From contig NZ_CFGI01000003.1 of assembly GCF_001347015.1 (NCBI RefSeq), positions 1-64,000 of the forward strand: a stretch of DNA of 64,000 nucleotides. Direction: 5' to 3'. The DNA comes from Streptococcus pneumoniae. GTDB lineage: Bacteria; Bacillota; Bacilli; Lactobacillales; Streptococcaceae. A model generated the notes under the pieces. It had not been told where the DNA came from. It worked only from the letters and a program-made list of their open reading frames with translations, and did no database searches. Position 1 is the stretch's first letter, and every line of letters starts with the position of its first letter. The position numbers and the translations under genes were made by a program. Positions 25,781-37,028 of this stretch are shown here, piece by piece.

Positions 25781-28700
25781 ATGGGAAATTTTAGCTTTCT
25801 TTTAAAAAATGACGAATATGAATCTTTTTCAAAACCTTGCATTGAAGCTGAGAATATGATTGCTACATCAACTGTGGCAACTGCCTTTATGGCGCGTCGT
25901 GCTTTAGAGCAGGCTGTCCATTGGATATATAGTCACGATTCATATTTAGAAGCTCCCTATCGTGCTACTCTATCTTCTTTAGTATGGGATGATGATTTTA
26001 GGGATATCGTAGATTCTGAACTCCACAAGCAGATAGTTCTGTTGATTCGGTGGGGAAACCATGCTGCTCATGGTGGTGAAATTAAGGAACGAGAAGCGAT
26101 TTTAGCTTTGCATCATTTGTATCAGTTTGTTAATTTTATCGATTATTGTTACAGCAATGAGTTTGTGGAGCGTTATTTTGATGAGAAGTGCTTACCACTT
26201 TCAGCAAACATCAAATACCGAGAAACTCCACAATCTATGATAAAGTTACAAGACAGTTTACCAGAACTGCCTGATTTTCATGAACAGATGGCTGCTCAGT
26301 CCGTAGAAGTTCAAGAGACTTATACTGAAAAACGTGAGACTGCAGCGCAACGGCAAGATGTGCCTTTCCATATTGATCAATTATCTGAGGCAGAGACAAG
26401 AAAGCTCTTTATTGATATCGATCTCCGTCTAGCAGGATGGATATTTGAAGAAAACTGTCGTGTTGAGATAGCTGTTGATGGTCTGAAGCACGGTTCAGGA
26501 ATTGGTTACTGTGACTATGTACTTTATGGTAAAAATGGGAAAATTTTAGCGATTGTGGAGGCTAAAAAAGCCTCTGTCAATCCAGAAGTAGGGGAAGTAC
26601 AGGTCAAAGAATATGCTGAAGCTCTGGAGAAACATATCGGCTATCAGCCAATTTGTTTTATTACAAATGGGTTGAAGCACTATATACTTGATGGTCCGAA
26701 CCGCCGCCAGATTGCAGGCTTTTACTCTCAAGAAGAGTTGCAATTAGTGATGGATAGACGTCATCTTCAAAAACCACTTGAGGATATTTCTAGTAAAATT
26801 AGGGACGATATTTCCGGGCGTCACTACCAAAAACATGCGATTGCAAGCGTTTGTGAAGCTTTCTCTAATCATCGTAGACAGGCACTTTTGGTTATGGCAA
26901 CTGGGGCGGGGAAAACTCGTACAGCAGTTTCTCTAGTTGATATCTTATCACGTCATAACTGGGTAAAAAACGTTCTCTTCTTAGCCGATAGAACTTCCTT
27001 GGTTAAGCAAGCATATGATTCGTTTAGAAAATTACTCCCAGATCTTTCCGTTTGTAACTTCTTAGAAGATAAAGAAGGATCTCAATCAAGTCGCATGGTC
27101 TTTTCAACTTATCCGACTATGATTGGAGCGATTAGTGGTCAAGAAGAAGTAAATCAACGCCCTTTCACTGTTGGGCATTTTGACCTTATCATAATTGACG
27201 AGTCTCACCGTTCTATTTATCAGAAATACAAGTCCATTTTTGATTATTTTGATGCAAGGATTGTAGGCTTAACAGCTACTCCGCGCCAAGATTTAGATAA
27301 AAACACCTATGGATTCTTTAATTTGGAGAATGGGGTTCCAACATATGCATATGATTTGGAAGAGGCTGTTAAAGACGGATATTTAGTAGCCTATCATTCT
27401 ATCGAAACCAAACTGAAACTACCTACGGATGGTCTACATTATGATGATTTATCCGAAGAAGAAAAGGAACATTTTGATAGCAAATTTGAAGACGATAGCT
27501 GTGAAAAAGATATTGATGGGAGTGTGTTTAATTCCTTTATTTTCAATAAAAGTACAGTAGAAATTGTTTTAAATGAACTCATGACAAGAGGAATTCAGAC
27601 AGCCTCGGGTGATGAAATTGGTAAAACTATTATTTTTGCTAAAAATCATGATCATGCGGAATATATCAGAGGTATTTTTAACAACCGCTATCCTGAAAAA
27701 GGGAGCGACTATGCTCAGGTGATTGATTATAGTATTAAGCATTATCAGACCTTGATTGATGATTTTAAAATTAAGGAGAAGTATCCTCAAATTGCAATTT
27801 CTGTCGATATGTTAGATACAGGTATTGATGTACCAGAGGTTGTTAATTTAGTCTTCTTCAAGAAAGTACGCTCCAAAACTAAGTTTTGGCAGATGATTGG
27901 TCGAGGAACCCGTCTATGTAAAGATTTATTTGGACCTGAGCAGGATAAGGAAAACTTCTTGGTATTTGATTATGGGGACAATTTTGATTATTTTCGTGCA
28001 GATCCAAGAGATGGAGAGGGTCGTCACATTGTTTCGTTGACTCAGCGTTTATTTAATATCAAAGTGGACTTGATTCGAGAACTTCAGGGACTCCAATACC
28101 AAGAAGATCAGTTTGCTAGAGCATACCGTCAGGAGCTTGTTTCAGAACTTCAAGGTCGTATAGAGAGCTTAAATGAGTTGGACTTCAGGGTTCGTATGGT
28201 TTTAGATACAGTTTATAGCTATAGGAAATTGGAAAGTTGGCAAAATCTAACTGCTGTTACAAGTGAAACCATTCAAAACAATCTCTCTCCGCTTCTATTT
28301 GATGAAGATAAAGAAGATGAGATGGCGAGGAGATTTGATTTGTGCTTACTTCATATTCAGTTAGGGCAACTGACAGCTAAATCTTCTACTGTTCATATTT
28401 CCCAAGTGATGAAGACGGCTAGAGCTCTTTCTGCTATTGGCAATATCCCGCAGGTTTTTGAGCAGGCTGAAATTATCAGGAAAGTACAGGAGCCTGAATT
28501 TTGGAAAGAAGTTAGCTTGTCTGATTTGGAAAAAATTCGTCTTGCTATTCGAGATTTATTACAGTTTTTGGATAAAACAGACCGTAAACCCTACTATGTT
28601 AACTTTGAAGATCGTATACTCTCCACTGTTCACGAGACCACAGCATTTTTGCAGGTCAACGACCTTCGGTCTTACAATGAAAAAGTTGAGCATTACTTGA

Positions 28701-29131
28701 AAACTCATCTGGATGAAGAGTCCATTTCTAAGCTATACCATAATGAAAAGTTGACATCTGATGATGTGCTTGTACTTGAAAAATTGCTCTGGGAAAAATT
28801 AGGTAGTAAAGCAGACTACCAAAATCATTATGAAAATAAGGCAATTCCGAGATTGGTTCGTGAGATTATTGGCTTAGATAGAGAGTCTGCCAATCGTATT
28901 TTTTCTAAATTTTTGTCGGATGAGAACCTTAATGCCAGGCAGATTTCATTTGTAAAATTGATTGTAGACTACATTGTAGAAAATGGTTGCTTAGAGATGA
29001 AAGTGTTAACGCAAGAGCCATTTAAATCTCATGGATCTGTTCAACTACTCTTCCAACACCAACTACCAGTACTTCGTAATATTGTTCAAACCATTGAGCT
29101 CATCAATGATCGAGCTGGAGAAGTGGCTTAA
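25781..29131 (+). CDS. hsdR: Type I restriction endonuclease subunit
   Basis: HsdR (1116 aa) is the ATP-driven translocase and nuclease of the complex. Domains in order: an N-terminal DUF4145-like helical region (1-130); the PD-(D/E)xK nuclease core around 245-270 (DYVLYGK and IVEAKKA); a superfamily 2 helicase motor with Walker A ATGAGKT near 377-383, the DESH box in IIDESHRSIY near 468, motif III TATPRQ and motif VI GRGTRLC near 710; and a long C-terminal helical region contacting HsdM. The frame is intact and the length is normal. It sits at the distal end of the locus, with a possible promoter (TATAAT at 25742-25747) of its own. Confidence 0.94.
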   Translation: MGNFSFLLKNDEYESFSKPCIEAENMIATSTVATAFMARRALEQAVHWIYSHDSYLEAPYRATLSSLVWDDDFRDIVDSELHKQIVLLIRWGNHAAHGGEIKEREAILALHHLYQFVNFIDYCYSNEFVERYFDEKCLPLSANIKYRETPQSMIKLQDSLPELPDFHEQMAAQSVEVQETYTEKRETAAQRQDVPFHIDQLSEAETRKLFIDIDLRLAGWIFEENCRVEIAVDGLKHGSGIGYCDYVLYGKNGKILAIVEAKKASVNPEVGEVQVKEYAEALEKHIGYQPICFITNGLKHYILDGPNRRQIAGFYSQEELQLVMDRRHLQKPLEDISSKIRDDISGRHYQKHAIASVCEAFSNHRRQALLVMATGAGKTRTAVSLVDILSRHNWVKNVLFLADRTSLVKQAYDSFRKLLPDLSVCNFLEDKEGSQSSRMVFSTYPTMIGAISGQEEVNQRPFTVGHFDLIIIDESHRSIYQKYKSIFDYFDARIVGLTATPRQDLDKNTYGFFNLENGVPTYAYDLEEAVKDGYLVAYHSIETKLKLPTDGLHYDDLSEEEKEHFDSKFEDDSCEKDIDGSVFNSFIFNKSTVEIVLNELMTRGIQTASGDEIGKTIIFAKNHDHAEYIRGIFNNRYPEKGSDYAQVIDYSIKHYQTLIDDFKIKEKYPQIAISVDMLDTGIDVPEVVNLVFFKKVRSKTKFWQMIGRGTRLCKDLFGPEQDKENFLVFDYGDNFDYFRADPRDGEGRHIVSLTQRLFNIKVDLIRELQGLQYQEDQFARAYRQELVSELQGRIESLNELDFRVRMVLDTVYSYRKLESWQNLTAVTSETIQNNLSPLLFDEDKEDEMARRFDLCLLHIQLGQLTAKSSTVHISQVMKTARALSAIGNIPQVFEQAEIIRKVQEPEFWKEVSLSDLEKIRLAIRDLLQFLDKTDRKPYYVNFEDRILSTVHETTAFLQVNDLRSYNEKVEHYLKTHLDEESISKLYHNEKLTSDDVLVLEKLLWEKLGSKADYQNHYENKAIPRLVREIIGLDRESANRIFSKFLSDENLNARQISFVKLIVDYIVENGCLEMKVLTQEPFKSHGSVQLLFQHQLPVLRNIVQTIELINDRAGEVA

Positions 29132-29394
29132 ATTCTAAAGTGATTGTCATGCTGAGACTCATTTAAAATTAAAAATAGTAGAAATTTATGCTATATATGA
29201 GAAGTTTTATTAGGAAGAATGTCATCGTTTTCCTAGAATACAGTATCAGTTGTTAAGTAGCTGATAAATTTCAAAGTAGATACTTGTACTACGATGTTTG
29301 TTGATCGAGTTATTAACAAAAGAGCTACTTTGATTTTAAAGAAATAGAAAACAAAAAGCCGAGCAAGAATTCAATTGCAGGAGAAAATGAAGTA
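29132..29394. other. Intergenic stretch after hsdR
   Basis: No gene, RNA or clear repeat seen. AT-rich sequence between the hsdR stop and a BOX element. Confidence 0.4.
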
Positions 29395-29544
29395 ATACTC
29401 AATGAAAATCAAAGAGCAAACTAGGAAACTGACGAAGTCAGCTCAAAACACTGTTTTGAGGTTGTAGATAAGACTGACGAAGTCAGTAACCATACCTACG
29501 GCAAGGTGAAGCTGACGTGGTTTGAAGAGATTTTCGAAGAGTAT
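29395..29544 (-). repeat. BOX element (inverted orientation, one boxB)
   Basis: Begins ATACTCAATGAAAATC and ends TTTTCGAAGAGTAT, so boxC is on the left. BoxC is shortened (the usual segment around GCTAGCCGCAGGTTG is missing). One boxB unit is present (CTGACGAAGTCAG, GTTTTGAGGTTG). Confidence 0.92.
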
Positions 29545-29564
29545 AAATCTTCCTAGGATAAAGC

Positions 29565-29613
29565 AAAACGCATAATATCAAGGATTTTCAACACTTGATA
29601 CTATGCGTTTTCT
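29565..29613. terminator. Bidirectional terminator between hsdR and argR
   Basis: Long interrupted stem: AAAACGCATA (29565-29574) with TATGCGTTTT (29602-29611), and inner TATCAAG with CTTGATA. A's and T's on both sides suit termination of both convergent units. Confidence 0.8.
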
Positions 29614-29672
29614 GATGTTAAAGACTTTCTACCAGGTTTTTTTAAAGCATAATTGTTAGTTGTAGTCATTTA

Positions 29673-30143
29673 TTATTCTTCAAAGAAAAATGGTGGGGCG
29701 AATTTTTTCAGTTCTTCAAAGCACTTCTGAGCAGCATCTGTATCTTCACAGATGATAAGGCAAACATCATCACCACAAAGGGTTGCGATAATATATTGGA
29801 AATCAAGAGCATCAATAATTGTAGCGAACGATTGTGCTAGACCAGGAAGAGTTTTGAGTAGGACTTGGTGCTGAATAGGTCGCAACATGATGAGGGCATC
29901 TTCCATATAGTTTTCCAAACGTTTTTCCCATTTTGAGATAGAACCATTATTAAGAACATAATAAGCGTTATCTTCTTCGCGGACTTTTGATAGGTTCATA
30001 TTTTTGATGTCGCGTGAGAGGGTTGCCTGGGTCACTTGAATGTCGTTCTCAGCAAGAAGGGATTGCAATTCAGCCTGTGTATGAATCTTGTTTTTTGCGA
30101 CAAGAGCGCGTATGAGTTGGTGGCGGTGTTCTGATTTATTCAT
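29673..30143 (-). CDS. argR: Arginine repressor family regulator
   Basis: ArgR/AhrC-type regulator (156 aa) that senses arginine and controls its synthesis and breakdown. The N-terminal winged helix (1-70) contains the recognition segment TQATLSRDIKNMNL. The C-terminal oligomerisation domain has the ATLCGDDVCLIICED strand with the arginine-contacting acidic pair (GDDV here, where GDDT is common). The protein ends in an unusual PPFFFEE. It follows pepX by 16 nt on the minus strand, so the two form one operon. Streptococci carry several ArgR paralogues, so the exact target set is open. Confidence 0.88.
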   Translation of the reverse strand: MNKSEHRHQLIRALVAKNKIHTQAELQSLLAENDIQVTQATLSRDIKNMNLSKVREEDNAYYVLNNGSISKWEKRLENYMEDALIMLRPIQHQVLLKTLPGLAQSFATIIDALDFQYIIATLCGDDVCLIICEDTDAAQKCFEELKKFAPPFFFEE

Positions 30144-30159
30144 AATAATGTAACTCCTT

Positions 30160-32433
30160 TTAGCAAGGTATGGTAAGCGTGGACTGAGTGAGGTCGACAG
30201 TCAAGTGGTAGTCGGTATTGTCACGGATGGTGATTTCAAAGTCAGTCGTATAGAGGACTAAACGAAGAGTATCTCCTTCTTTAAGCTTGTAGATAGTTGG
30301 TTGCAGTTTAAATTGCACATCCATCCATTCATCTGCAGTAACATCCTCTACTAACAGTAAATCATTTCTATTTTGTAAATTGAGGTAACCTTTTGTCACG
30401 ACTCGTTGTGTATCTGGTCTAATTGGTAATTCACAGAGATTTTCCAACATGTGGTAGCGTCCATTATCAATGGTTCTAGCACCTAAAACAGCAGGATAAG
30501 GTTGTAGGTATTTCTTTTGACCAAGTTCCAGTAGTTGAGCAGATAAAAGCCCCTTGTTTGTGCTGGATTTGATACGAAGATTGAGTTGAGCTCGACCGTT
30601 CAAGTGAAGATCCTTAGTCACAGGAAGGTCAATAGTAATCTGATTTGTTTTCCCTTGATAGAGTTCTGTATTGAAGGTCTGGTAGGTTTTACCATAGCGC
30701 TCAAAATCCTTATCTGAGTACTGGTTTTGAATCACTTGCTCTTCTTGACCAAGTGAGAAAATTTCTGAGCTTTCTTGATTCCCAAAGTCAGAAAGAGTCT
30801 GCCAAGTCTGAGGAGCGGTATTGTCCTGCCAGATAACAGTAGGAAGTTTGAAATCTGTATCTTGTCCCAGTAATTTCTTTGTCAACAAAGCATTCATGGA
30901 CTCACGGAAGTCAATGGACTGCCAGTTGTTCATGTAAACATGTGCGCCATTATGGAAAAAGAGGTGCTTATTTATATGAGCAGGAAGAGCATGGAACATC
31001 TGGTAAACATGAAGTGGTTTGACATTCCAATCCTGTGAACCGTGGGTAAAGACAACCTCTGCTTTTACCTTATGGGCATTGAGCAGATAGTTGCGATCAT
31101 GCCAAAACTGATTGTAGTCACCAGACTTGCGATCCAGTTGTTCTTTTACTTTTTCTAAGTCAGCTTGGTGAGCTTCATTGCCACGGATATAGTCGCCAGC
31201 CAAGAGATTACGAGAATAGGTTAACTCAGCAAGGGAGTCAAAGTCCTCACCTGGATAGCCACCTGGGCTAGTCACCAGACCGTTTTCACGGTAGTAGTTG
31301 TACCATGAAGAAATACCTGCTTCAGCAATGATAACCTCTAAACCATCGACACCTGTAGTCGCAAGACCATTGGACATGGTACCTAGATAAGAAAGTCCAG
31401 TTGTGGCTACTTTTCCATTTGACCAGTCAGCTTTGACTTGACGTTGGCGCGTGTGGTCGGTAAAGGCACGGCAACGACCATTGAGCCAATCAATGACATT
31501 TTTATAAGCCTCGATTTGCTGGTAGTCCCCGTTAGTCATGAAACCAGTAGAGTCTTTGGTACCAACACCTGACACATAGAGATTGGCAAAACCTCGTGGA
31601 AGGAAGTAGTCGTTGAGACTATAGCTAGAGTTGATGTGACTTAGCTTTTCCTCAGCTTCTGACACAAGCTCAGCTTGACCTTGGGGTTGGACGAGATTTA
31701 GTTGAGGTTCCTCTAGTTCAATCTTATGAGCAGGTTTAACCTCAAGCTCGCCCTCCATCTTGTAGAGAGCCTTATCGCTTGCCTTGTCATTTGTTCCTTG
31801 ATGATAAGGACTGGCTGTCATGATGGCAGGGATTTGCCCCTCATAACGTGGACGAATAATGCTAACCTTGACTAGGTCTGGTATCCCTTTTTGGTCAGTA
31901 TCGACACGAGACTCAACGTAGACCACTTCTCGAATGACATCATGGCTGGAAAAAGTTGCTAAACTCTTGCCGTTAAAGTAGTGGTAGTTATTATCCTCCG
32001 GCATAAGTCCGTCGCTTACCAGTTGATCAATCAGGGTATTCCCCTTTTTGGTGCGAGTATTGAGTAACTGATAGAGATTTTCAATCAAGTCACCGTATAC
32101 AATAGGAAATCCAGTCTCCTTACGAAAAGCTTCACTGTCTTCGAAGTCAATCAAATAAGAAAAGCCTAAAAGTTGAAAGGCGACAGTATAAAAAATATCT
32201 GCTGTCAAGTCTTTGTCAGATTTGAAAAAAGTTAATATGTTAGTTTCTTTATCTATAGCTAAGCAGGAGAGTGGATAGTCGGTGTTCTCATAAGTGAAAA
32301 ATAAGCGACGTAAAAAAGTTTCCAGTAATTCCTTGGGATTGGCTGTGTTTTGTAAATCAAAGCCATATTTTTTTAGTTCAGATAAGATATTTTCTTTTGG
32401 GAAAGTGATATAACTATATTGATTAAAACGCAT
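30160..32433 (-). CDS. pepX: Xaa-Pro dipeptidyl-peptidase
   Basis: Cytoplasmic serine peptidase (757 aa) releasing X-Pro dipeptides from peptide N-termini, part of amino acid scavenging. The N-terminal helical domain typical of lactic acid bacterial PepX (1-145) is followed by the alpha/beta-hydrolase core with the nucleophile motif [11 protein letters not shown] near residue 348. An acidic/His region ([20 protein letters not shown]) completes the triad, and a C-terminal beta-sandwich follows. Length is normal. A -10 box lies at 32465-32470 and a GGAGG site precedes the ATG. Confidence 0.95.
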   Translation of the reverse strand: MRFNQYSYITFPKENILSELKKYGFDLQNTANPKELLETFLRRLFFTYENTDYPLSCLAIDKETNILTFFKSDKDLTADIFYTVAFQLLGFSYLIDFEDSEAFRKETGFPIVYGDLIENLYQLLNTRTKKGNTLIDQLVSDGLMPEDNNYHYFNGKSLATFSSHDVIREVVYVESRVDTDQKGIPDLVKVSIIRPRYEGQIPAIMTASPYHQGTNDKASDKALYKMEGELEVKPAHKIELEEPQLNLVQPQGQAELVSEAEEKLSHINSSYSLNDYFLPRGFANLYVSGVGTKDSTGFMTNGDYQQIEAYKNVIDWLNGRCRAFTDHTRQRQVKADWSNGKVATTGLSYLGTMSNGLATTGVDGLEVIIAEAGISSWYNYYRENGLVTSPGGYPGEDFDSLAELTYSRNLLAGDYIRGNEAHQADLEKVKEQLDRKSGDYNQFWHDRNYLLNAHKVKAEVVFTHGSQDWNVKPLHVYQMFHALPAHINKHLFFHNGAHVYMNNWQSIDFRESMNALLTKKLLGQDTDFKLPTVIWQDNTAPQTWQTLSDFGNQESSEIFSLGQEEQVIQNQYSDKDFERYGKTYQTFNTELYQGKTNQITIDLPVTKDLHLNGRAQLNLRIKSSTNKGLLSAQLLELGQKKYLQPYPAVLGARTIDNGRYHMLENLCELPIRPDTQRVVTKGYLNLQNRNDLLLVEDVTADEWMDVQFKLQPTIYKLKEGDTLRLVLYTTDFEITIRDNTDYHLTVDLTQSTLTIPC

Positions 32434-32464
32434 AGAACCTCCATATAGAATGATAGTTAAGGTT

Positions 32465-32470
32465 ATTATA
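32465..32470 (-). promoter_or_regulatory. Extended -10 box for pepX-argR
   Basis: The minus strand reads TGATATAATA about 31 nt before the pepX start. No good -35 is seen. Confidence 0.5.
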
Positions 32471-32740
32471 TCAAAAAAAAAGCAGAAAGGGAATTGTTAA
32501 CTGTAAAAGGAAATAATCCAATAAAAATGAATAAAGTGCTAAACTTAATATAGAGAACAGTGTAATAATAGACATAATAGGTATAATATAAAAATTCTAG
32601 GAGATTTATATTGTATGTTTTCTATTTTTATATATAATATAGTATAAATATAAAAAACGATGACAAAAATACAAATGAATAGAAAGTAAATTAGTAAGCT
32701 GATGAAATTTTTCTCAAGAGAAGCCTTTTATAGGTGAAAA
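32471..32740. other. AT-rich divergent intergenic region
   Basis: No gene longer than about 10 codons, no hairpin and no known repeat seen between the pepX and dnaE promoters. Strikingly AT-rich around 32600-32670. Confidence 0.4.
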
Positions 32741-32749
32741 TGGTATAAT
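32741..32749 (+). promoter_or_regulatory. Extended -10 promoter of dnaE
   Basis: TGG-TATAAT, about 31 nt before the TTG start at 32780. Confidence 0.6.
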
Positions 32750-32779
32750 ATAGTGAGAATGATAGAGGAGAAGTGTAAA

Positions 32780-35700
32780 TTGATCGCACAACTAGATACA
32801 AAAACAGTCTATAGTTTTATGGAGAGCGTCATTTCAATCGATAAGTATGTGAGAGCAGCTAAAGAATACGGCTACACTCATTTGGCCATGATGGATATTG
32901 ATAATCTTTACGGTGCTTTCGACTTTCTAGAGATTACAAAAAAATACGGTATTCATCCTTTACTAGGGCTTGAAATGACTGTATTTGTGGATGAGCAGGA
33001 AGTGAATTTGCGCTTTTTAGCTCTATCTAGTGTGGGCTATCAGCAGTTGATGAAGCTTTCAACAGCCAAGATGCAGGGTGAGAAAAGTTGGTCAGTCCTG
33101 TCCCAGTATCTGGAGGATATTGCGGTCATTATGCCTTATTTTGATGGACTGGAGTCGTTAGAACTAGGCTGTGATTACTATATTGGAGTTTATCCAGAAA
33201 CACTGACAAGCGAATTTCATCATCCTATTTTGCCTCTTTATCGGGTCAACGCTTTTGAAAGCAGGGATAGAGAAGTTCTTCAAGTTTTAACAGCGATTAA
33301 AGAAAACCTACCGCTCAGAGAAGTTCCCTTGCGCTCACGACAAGATGTCCTTATATCAGCAAGTTCTTTAGAGAAATTATTCCAAGAACGTTTTCCTCAA
33401 GCCTTGGAAAACTTAGAAAAGCTTATTTCAGGTATTTCTTACGATTTGGATACTAGTTTGAAACTGCCTCGTTTTAATCCAGCTAGACCAGCAGTAGAAG
33501 AGTTGAGAGAACGCGCTGAGCTTGGGCTTGCTCAGAAGGGGTTGTCTAGTAAAGAATATCAAGACCGTCTAGACCAAGAATTGGCTGTTATTCATGATAT
33601 GGGCTTTGATGATTATTTCTTGGTTGTCTGGGATTTGCTGCGTTTTGGACGTTCGAATGGCTATTATATGGGAATGGGACGGGGTTCTGCAGTAGGTAGC
33701 TTGGTTTCCTATGCCTTGGATATTACAGGGATTGACCCAGTAGAGAAAAATCTGATTTTTGAACGCTTTCTCAATCGTGAACGCTATACAATGCCTGATA
33801 TTGATATAGATATCCCTGATATTTATCGTCCAGATTTTATCAGATATGTTGGTAATAAATACGGCAGTAAACATGCTGCACAAATCGTTACTTTTTCTAC
33901 CTTTGGTGCCAAGCAAGCTCTACGAGATGTATTGAAACGCTTTGGTGTGCCAGAGTATGAATTGTCTGCAATTACCAAGAAAATCAGTTTCCGTGATAAT
34001 CTCAAGTCAGCCTATGAGGGTAATCTCCAGTTTCGTCAGCAAATCAATAGTAAGTTAGAATACCAAAAAGCCTTTGAGATTGCTTGCAAGATTGAGGGCT
34101 ATCCAAGACAAACCTCTGTCCATGCGGCTGGTGTTGTGATTAGTGACCAAGATTTGACCAACTACATTCCTCTAAAGCATGGTGATGAAATTCCACTGAC
34201 TCAGTATGATGCTCATGGAGTTGAAGCTAGTGGGCTTTTGAAAATGGACTTTCTGGGACTACGAAATTTGACCTTTGTCCAGAAAATGCAAGAATTGCTT
34301 GCTGAAACAGAAGATATTCATCTGAAAATAGAAGAAATAGATTTGGAAGACAAAGAAACGTTAGCTTTATTTGCCTCTGGAAATACAAAAGGTATCTTTC
34401 AATTTGAGCAACCGGGTGCCATTCGCTTGCTCAAGCGTGTCCAACCAGTTTGTTTTGAAGATGTCGTAGCAACTACTTCCCTAAATCGACCAGGTGCTAG
34501 TGACTACATCAATAATTTTGTGGCAAGAAAGCATGGGCAGGAAGAAGTGACTGTTCTGGATCCAGTACTGGAGGATATTTTGGCTCCAACTTACGGAATT
34601 ATGCTCTATCAGGAGCAGGTTATGCAGGTTGCTCAGCGTTTTGCTGGATTTAGTCTTGGGAAGGCTGATATTTTGCGTCGAGCTATGGGGAAAAAGGATG
34701 CCTCTGCCATGCATGAGATGAGGGCTTCTTTTATTCAAGGTTCATTAGAAGCTGGACATACTGCGGAAAAGGCAGAGCAGGTCTTTGATGTCATGGAGAA
34801 GTTTGCAGGTTATGGTTTTAACCGATCTCATGCCTATGCCTACTCAGCCTTGGCCTTTCAGTTGGCTTATTTCAAAACGCATTATCCAGCCATTTTTTAT
34901 CAGGTTATGTTGAATTCTGCCAACAGTGATTACTTAATAGATGCACTTGAAGCAGGTTTTGAAGTAGCTCCATTGTCCATCAATACTATTCCCTATCACG
35001 ATAAAATTGCCAACAAGTCCATCTATCTAGGATTGAAATCGATTAAGGGAGTCAGCAATGATCTGGCTCTATGGATTCTTGAAAACAGACCCTATTCTAA
35101 CATTGAAGATTTTATAGCTAAATTACCTGAAAATTATTTGAAACTTCCTCTGCTAGAACCTTTGGTAAAAGTTGGTCTTTTCGATTTATTTGAAAAAAAT
35201 CGTCAAAAAGTATTCAATAATTTAGTTAATCTATTTGACTTTGTGAAAGAGTTAGGAAGCTTGTTTGGAGATACTATTTATAGTTGGCAGGAATCGGAAG
35301 ATTGGACAGAGCAAGAAAAATTCTATATGGAACAAGAGCTTTTAGGGATAGGTGTTAGCAAACATCCCCTACAAGCTATTGCAAGTAAGGTTATTTATCC
35401 GATTACCCCAATCGGAAATTTATCAGAAAATAGCTACGCTATTATTTTGGTTGAAGTTCAGAAAATAAAAGTAATTCGTACCAAAAAGGGCGAAAATATG
35501 GCTTTCTTACAGGTAGATGACAGTAAGAAAAAATTGGATGTTACCCTCTTTTCAGACTTATATCGACAGGTTGGGCAGGAAATAAAAGAGGGAGCCTTCT
35601 ACTATATAAAAGGAAAAATCCAGTCACGTGATGGCCGTCTGCAAATGATTGCACAAGAAATAAGAGAAGCAGTTGCTGAACGCTTTTGGATACAGGTAAA

Positions 35701-35881
35701 AAATCATGAATCGGATCAAGAAATTTCACGTATTTTAGACCAATATAAAGGCCCAATCCCAGTCATTATCAGGTATGAAGAGGAACAGAGAACGATTGTT
35801 TCTCCCAACCATTTTGTAGCTAAATCTGATGAATTAGAAGTGAAATTGGATGAAATCGTTATGAAAACGATTTATCGCTAA
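32780..35881 (+). CDS. dnaE: DNA polymerase III alpha subunit (DnaE)
   Basis: Gram-positive DnaE polymerase (1033 aa), which extends RNA primers at the fork alongside PolC. An N-terminal PHP domain (about 1-200) is followed by the polymerase palm with GRGSAVGSLVSYALDITG and the catalytic aspartates in PDIDIDIPD (near 340-347). Fingers with the helix-hairpin-helix region follow, then a C-terminal OB fold (about 850-930). The start is a TTG at 32780, giving LIAQLDTKTVYSF; it is preceded by AGAGGAG at 9-nt spacing. A longer frame from GTG 32753 would place translation at the transcription start and is unlikely. Confidence 0.93.
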   Translation: MIAQLDTKTVYSFMESVISIDKYVRAAKEYGYTHLAMMDIDNLYGAFDFLEITKKYGIHPLLGLEMTVFVDEQEVNLRFLALSSVGYQQLMKLSTAKMQGEKSWSVLSQYLEDIAVIMPYFDGLESLELGCDYYIGVYPETLTSEFHHPILPLYRVNAFESRDREVLQVLTAIKENLPLREVPLRSRQDVLISASSLEKLFQERFPQALENLEKLISGISYDLDTSLKLPRFNPARPAVEELRERAELGLAQKGLSSKEYQDRLDQELAVIHDMGFDDYFLVVWDLLRFGRSNGYYMGMGRGSAVGSLVSYALDITGIDPVEKNLIFERFLNRERYTMPDIDIDIPDIYRPDFIRYVGNKYGSKHAAQIVTFSTFGAKQALRDVLKRFGVPEYELSAITKKISFRDNLKSAYEGNLQFRQQINSKLEYQKAFEIACKIEGYPRQTSVHAAGVVISDQDLTNYIPLKHGDEIPLTQYDAHGVEASGLLKMDFLGLRNLTFVQKMQELLAETEDIHLKIEEIDLEDKETLALFASGNTKGIFQFEQPGAIRLLKRVQPVCFEDVVATTSLNRPGASDYINNFVARKHGQEEVTVLDPVLEDILAPTYGIMLYQEQVMQVAQRFAGFSLGKADILRRAMGKKDASAMHEMRASFIQGSLEAGHTAEKAEQVFDVMEKFAGYGFNRSHAYAYSALAFQLAYFKTHYPAIFYQVMLNSANSDYLIDALEAGFEVAPLSINTIPYHDKIANKSIYLGLKSIKGVSNDLALWILENRPYSNIEDFIAKLPENYLKLPLLEPLVKVGLFDLFEKNRQKVFNNLVNLFDFVKELGSLFGDTIYSWQESEDWTEQEKFYMEQELLGIGVSKHPLQAIASKVIYPITPIGNLSENSYAIILVEVQKIKVIRTKKGENMAFLQVDDSKKKLDVTLFSDLYRQVGQEIKEGAFYYIKGKIQSRDGRLQMIAQEIREAVAERFWIQVKNHESDQEISRILDQYKGPIPVIIRYEEEQRTIVSPNHFVAKSDELEVKLDEIVMKTIYR

Positions 35882-35896
35882 AAATACGGAAAATAG

Positions 35897-36970
<1,074 letters not shown>

Positions 36971-37028
36971 TTTACAATTTAGTTAATAAGACCAAAAAGG
37001 TCATATATATAAAGGAGTCACAAAAATC

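Noticed and set aside
32753-32779. GTG start for dnaE at 32753
   Set aside because: It would begin at the transcription start without a ribosome binding site; AGAGGAG is placed correctly for the TTG at 32780.
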